This document shows positions 6,948 to 7,355 of a stretch of 7,355 nt of DNA, one piece after another. Made by a program: the position numbers and the translations under genes. Location of the stretch: assembly GCA_016177555.1 (NCBI GenBank), contig JACOVB010000478.1:1-7355 (forward strand), in the 5' to 3' direction. The DNA comes from Candidatus Rokuibacteriota bacterium (lineage in GTDB: Bacteria > Methylomirabilota > Methylomirabilia > Rokubacteriales > CSP1-6). Below the pieces are notes generated by a model. It saw nothing but the letters and a program-made list of their open reading frames with translations, was not told where the DNA came from and made no database searches. The stretch's first letter is position 1. The number at the start of each line of letters is the position of its first letter.

Positions 6948-7067
6948 ATGGCGCCGGTGGCGCACGACAAGCAGGCGCTGGCCGACTACCCCCGCGGCGC
7001 CGCCGAGCCGGGCGGGACGGCCTGGCCACCCCTCGTGGCGGCCCGGCCCACGGGGCATGCGGAGTAG
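6948..7067 (+). CDS. Possible small protein of 39 residues, unknown function
   Basis: Short frame between qmoC and the DUF202 gene; I do not recognise the family. The product starts MAPVAHDKQALADYP and ends PTGHAE, is hydrophilic and proline/alanine-rich, and has no cysteine cluster, signal peptide or membrane segment. Support is indirect: a strong AGGAGGT site, third codon positions that are G or C in all but two codons (CCA, CAT), and an end only four bases before the next ATG. The same frame has codon-like composition back to the qmoC stop, where AAAGGAG (6892-6898) precedes a CTG overlapping the TGA, so a 54-residue product from a non-standard start is conceivable. It may be a gene remnant or chance in GC-rich DNA. 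Confidence 0.35.
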   Translation: MAPVAHDKQALADYPRGAAEPGGTAWPPLVAARPTGHAE

Positions 7068-7071
7068 ACGG

Positions 7072-7355
7072 ATGACGTGGGACCGCAGCAGCGATCAGCA
7101 TGAGCTCGCCCGCGAGCGTACCGCCGAGGCCAGGCGGCGTACCCATCTCGCGAATGAGCGCACCTACGCGGCCTGGGTTCGAACCGCGCTGGCCCTCATC
7201 GCGCTGGGAGTCGGCATCGCCGGCTACTTCCACCTGGCCGGGAACGGCCGGGTCCAGCTCTTCGTCCGGCTCGGCGCGAGCTTCGTCATCGGCGGCGCCC
7301 TGATGGCGGCCCTGGCCACCTACGCCTACCGCAAGACATACGAGAGCGTCGAGAA
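7072..7355 (+). CDS. DUF202 (YidH-like) small membrane protein, 3'-truncated by window
   Basis: The first 94 residues are present and the frame runs off the window end. A charged, Arg/Glu-rich N-terminus (about residues 1-30) leads to the DUF202 signature LANERTYAAWVRTALALIALGV. The first membrane segment lies near residues 37-53, and a second hydrophobic segment (SFVIGGALMAALATYAY) follows. These proteins are small integral membrane proteins of unknown function. ATG 7072 is preceded by GGAG (7061-7064) at good spacing. It lies in the same direction as qmoC but 165 bases downstream of it, so it may be only a neighbour; nothing in it points to sulfur metabolism. The family call is good; the role is unknown. 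Confidence 0.8.
   Translation, partial: MTWDRSSDQHELARERTAEARRRTHLANERTYAAWVRTALALIALGVGIAGYFHLAGNGRVQLFVRLGASFVIGGALMAALATYAYRKTYESVE

Overview
The window is a very GC-rich bacterial segment (codon third positions are almost all G or C). All recognisable genes lie on the + strand. It carries the end of a dissimilatory sulfur-metabolism locus: aprA (5' end cut by the window), qmoA, qmoB and qmoC, then a very small possible gene and the start of a DUF202 membrane protein. An aprA-qmoABC order with such high GC fits sulfur-cycling lineages such as Rokubacteria/Methylomirabilota, but other high-GC groups are possible. The lineage is an inference, not a reading.

AprA is the FAD catalytic subunit of adenylylsulfate (APS) reductase. 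QmoA and QmoB are HdrA-like flavin/Fe-S proteins, and QmoC is a fusion of an HdrC-like Fe-S domain and a haem b membrane domain. Together they exchange electrons between AprBA and the quinone pool. The pathway can run reductively (APS to sulfite) or oxidatively (sulfite to APS), and the direction cannot be settled from this window.

Layout: aprA 1-1794; an 84-base spacer with a strong hairpin; qmoA 1879-3192; qmoB 3189-5336, overlapping qmoA by ATGA; a 427-base insert 5337-5763; qmoC 5764-6906; a possible 39-residue ORF 6948-7067; DUF202 gene 7072 to the window end.

The most notable feature is the insert between qmoB and qmoC. It consists of two adjacent palindromic elements of 213 and 215 bases, bounded by CTAG, CTGG and CTAG at 5333, 5546 and 5761. 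They are diverged copies of one family in opposite orientation, with shared loop sequence and stems whose pairing is kept although the bases differ. Removing them and one CTAG restores the sequence TAGTG, in which the qmoB stop overlaps the qmoC GTG start. This looks like MITE-like insertion with target duplication exactly at a stop/start junction, leaving both genes intact. No transposase, RNA gene or CRISPR array was seen.
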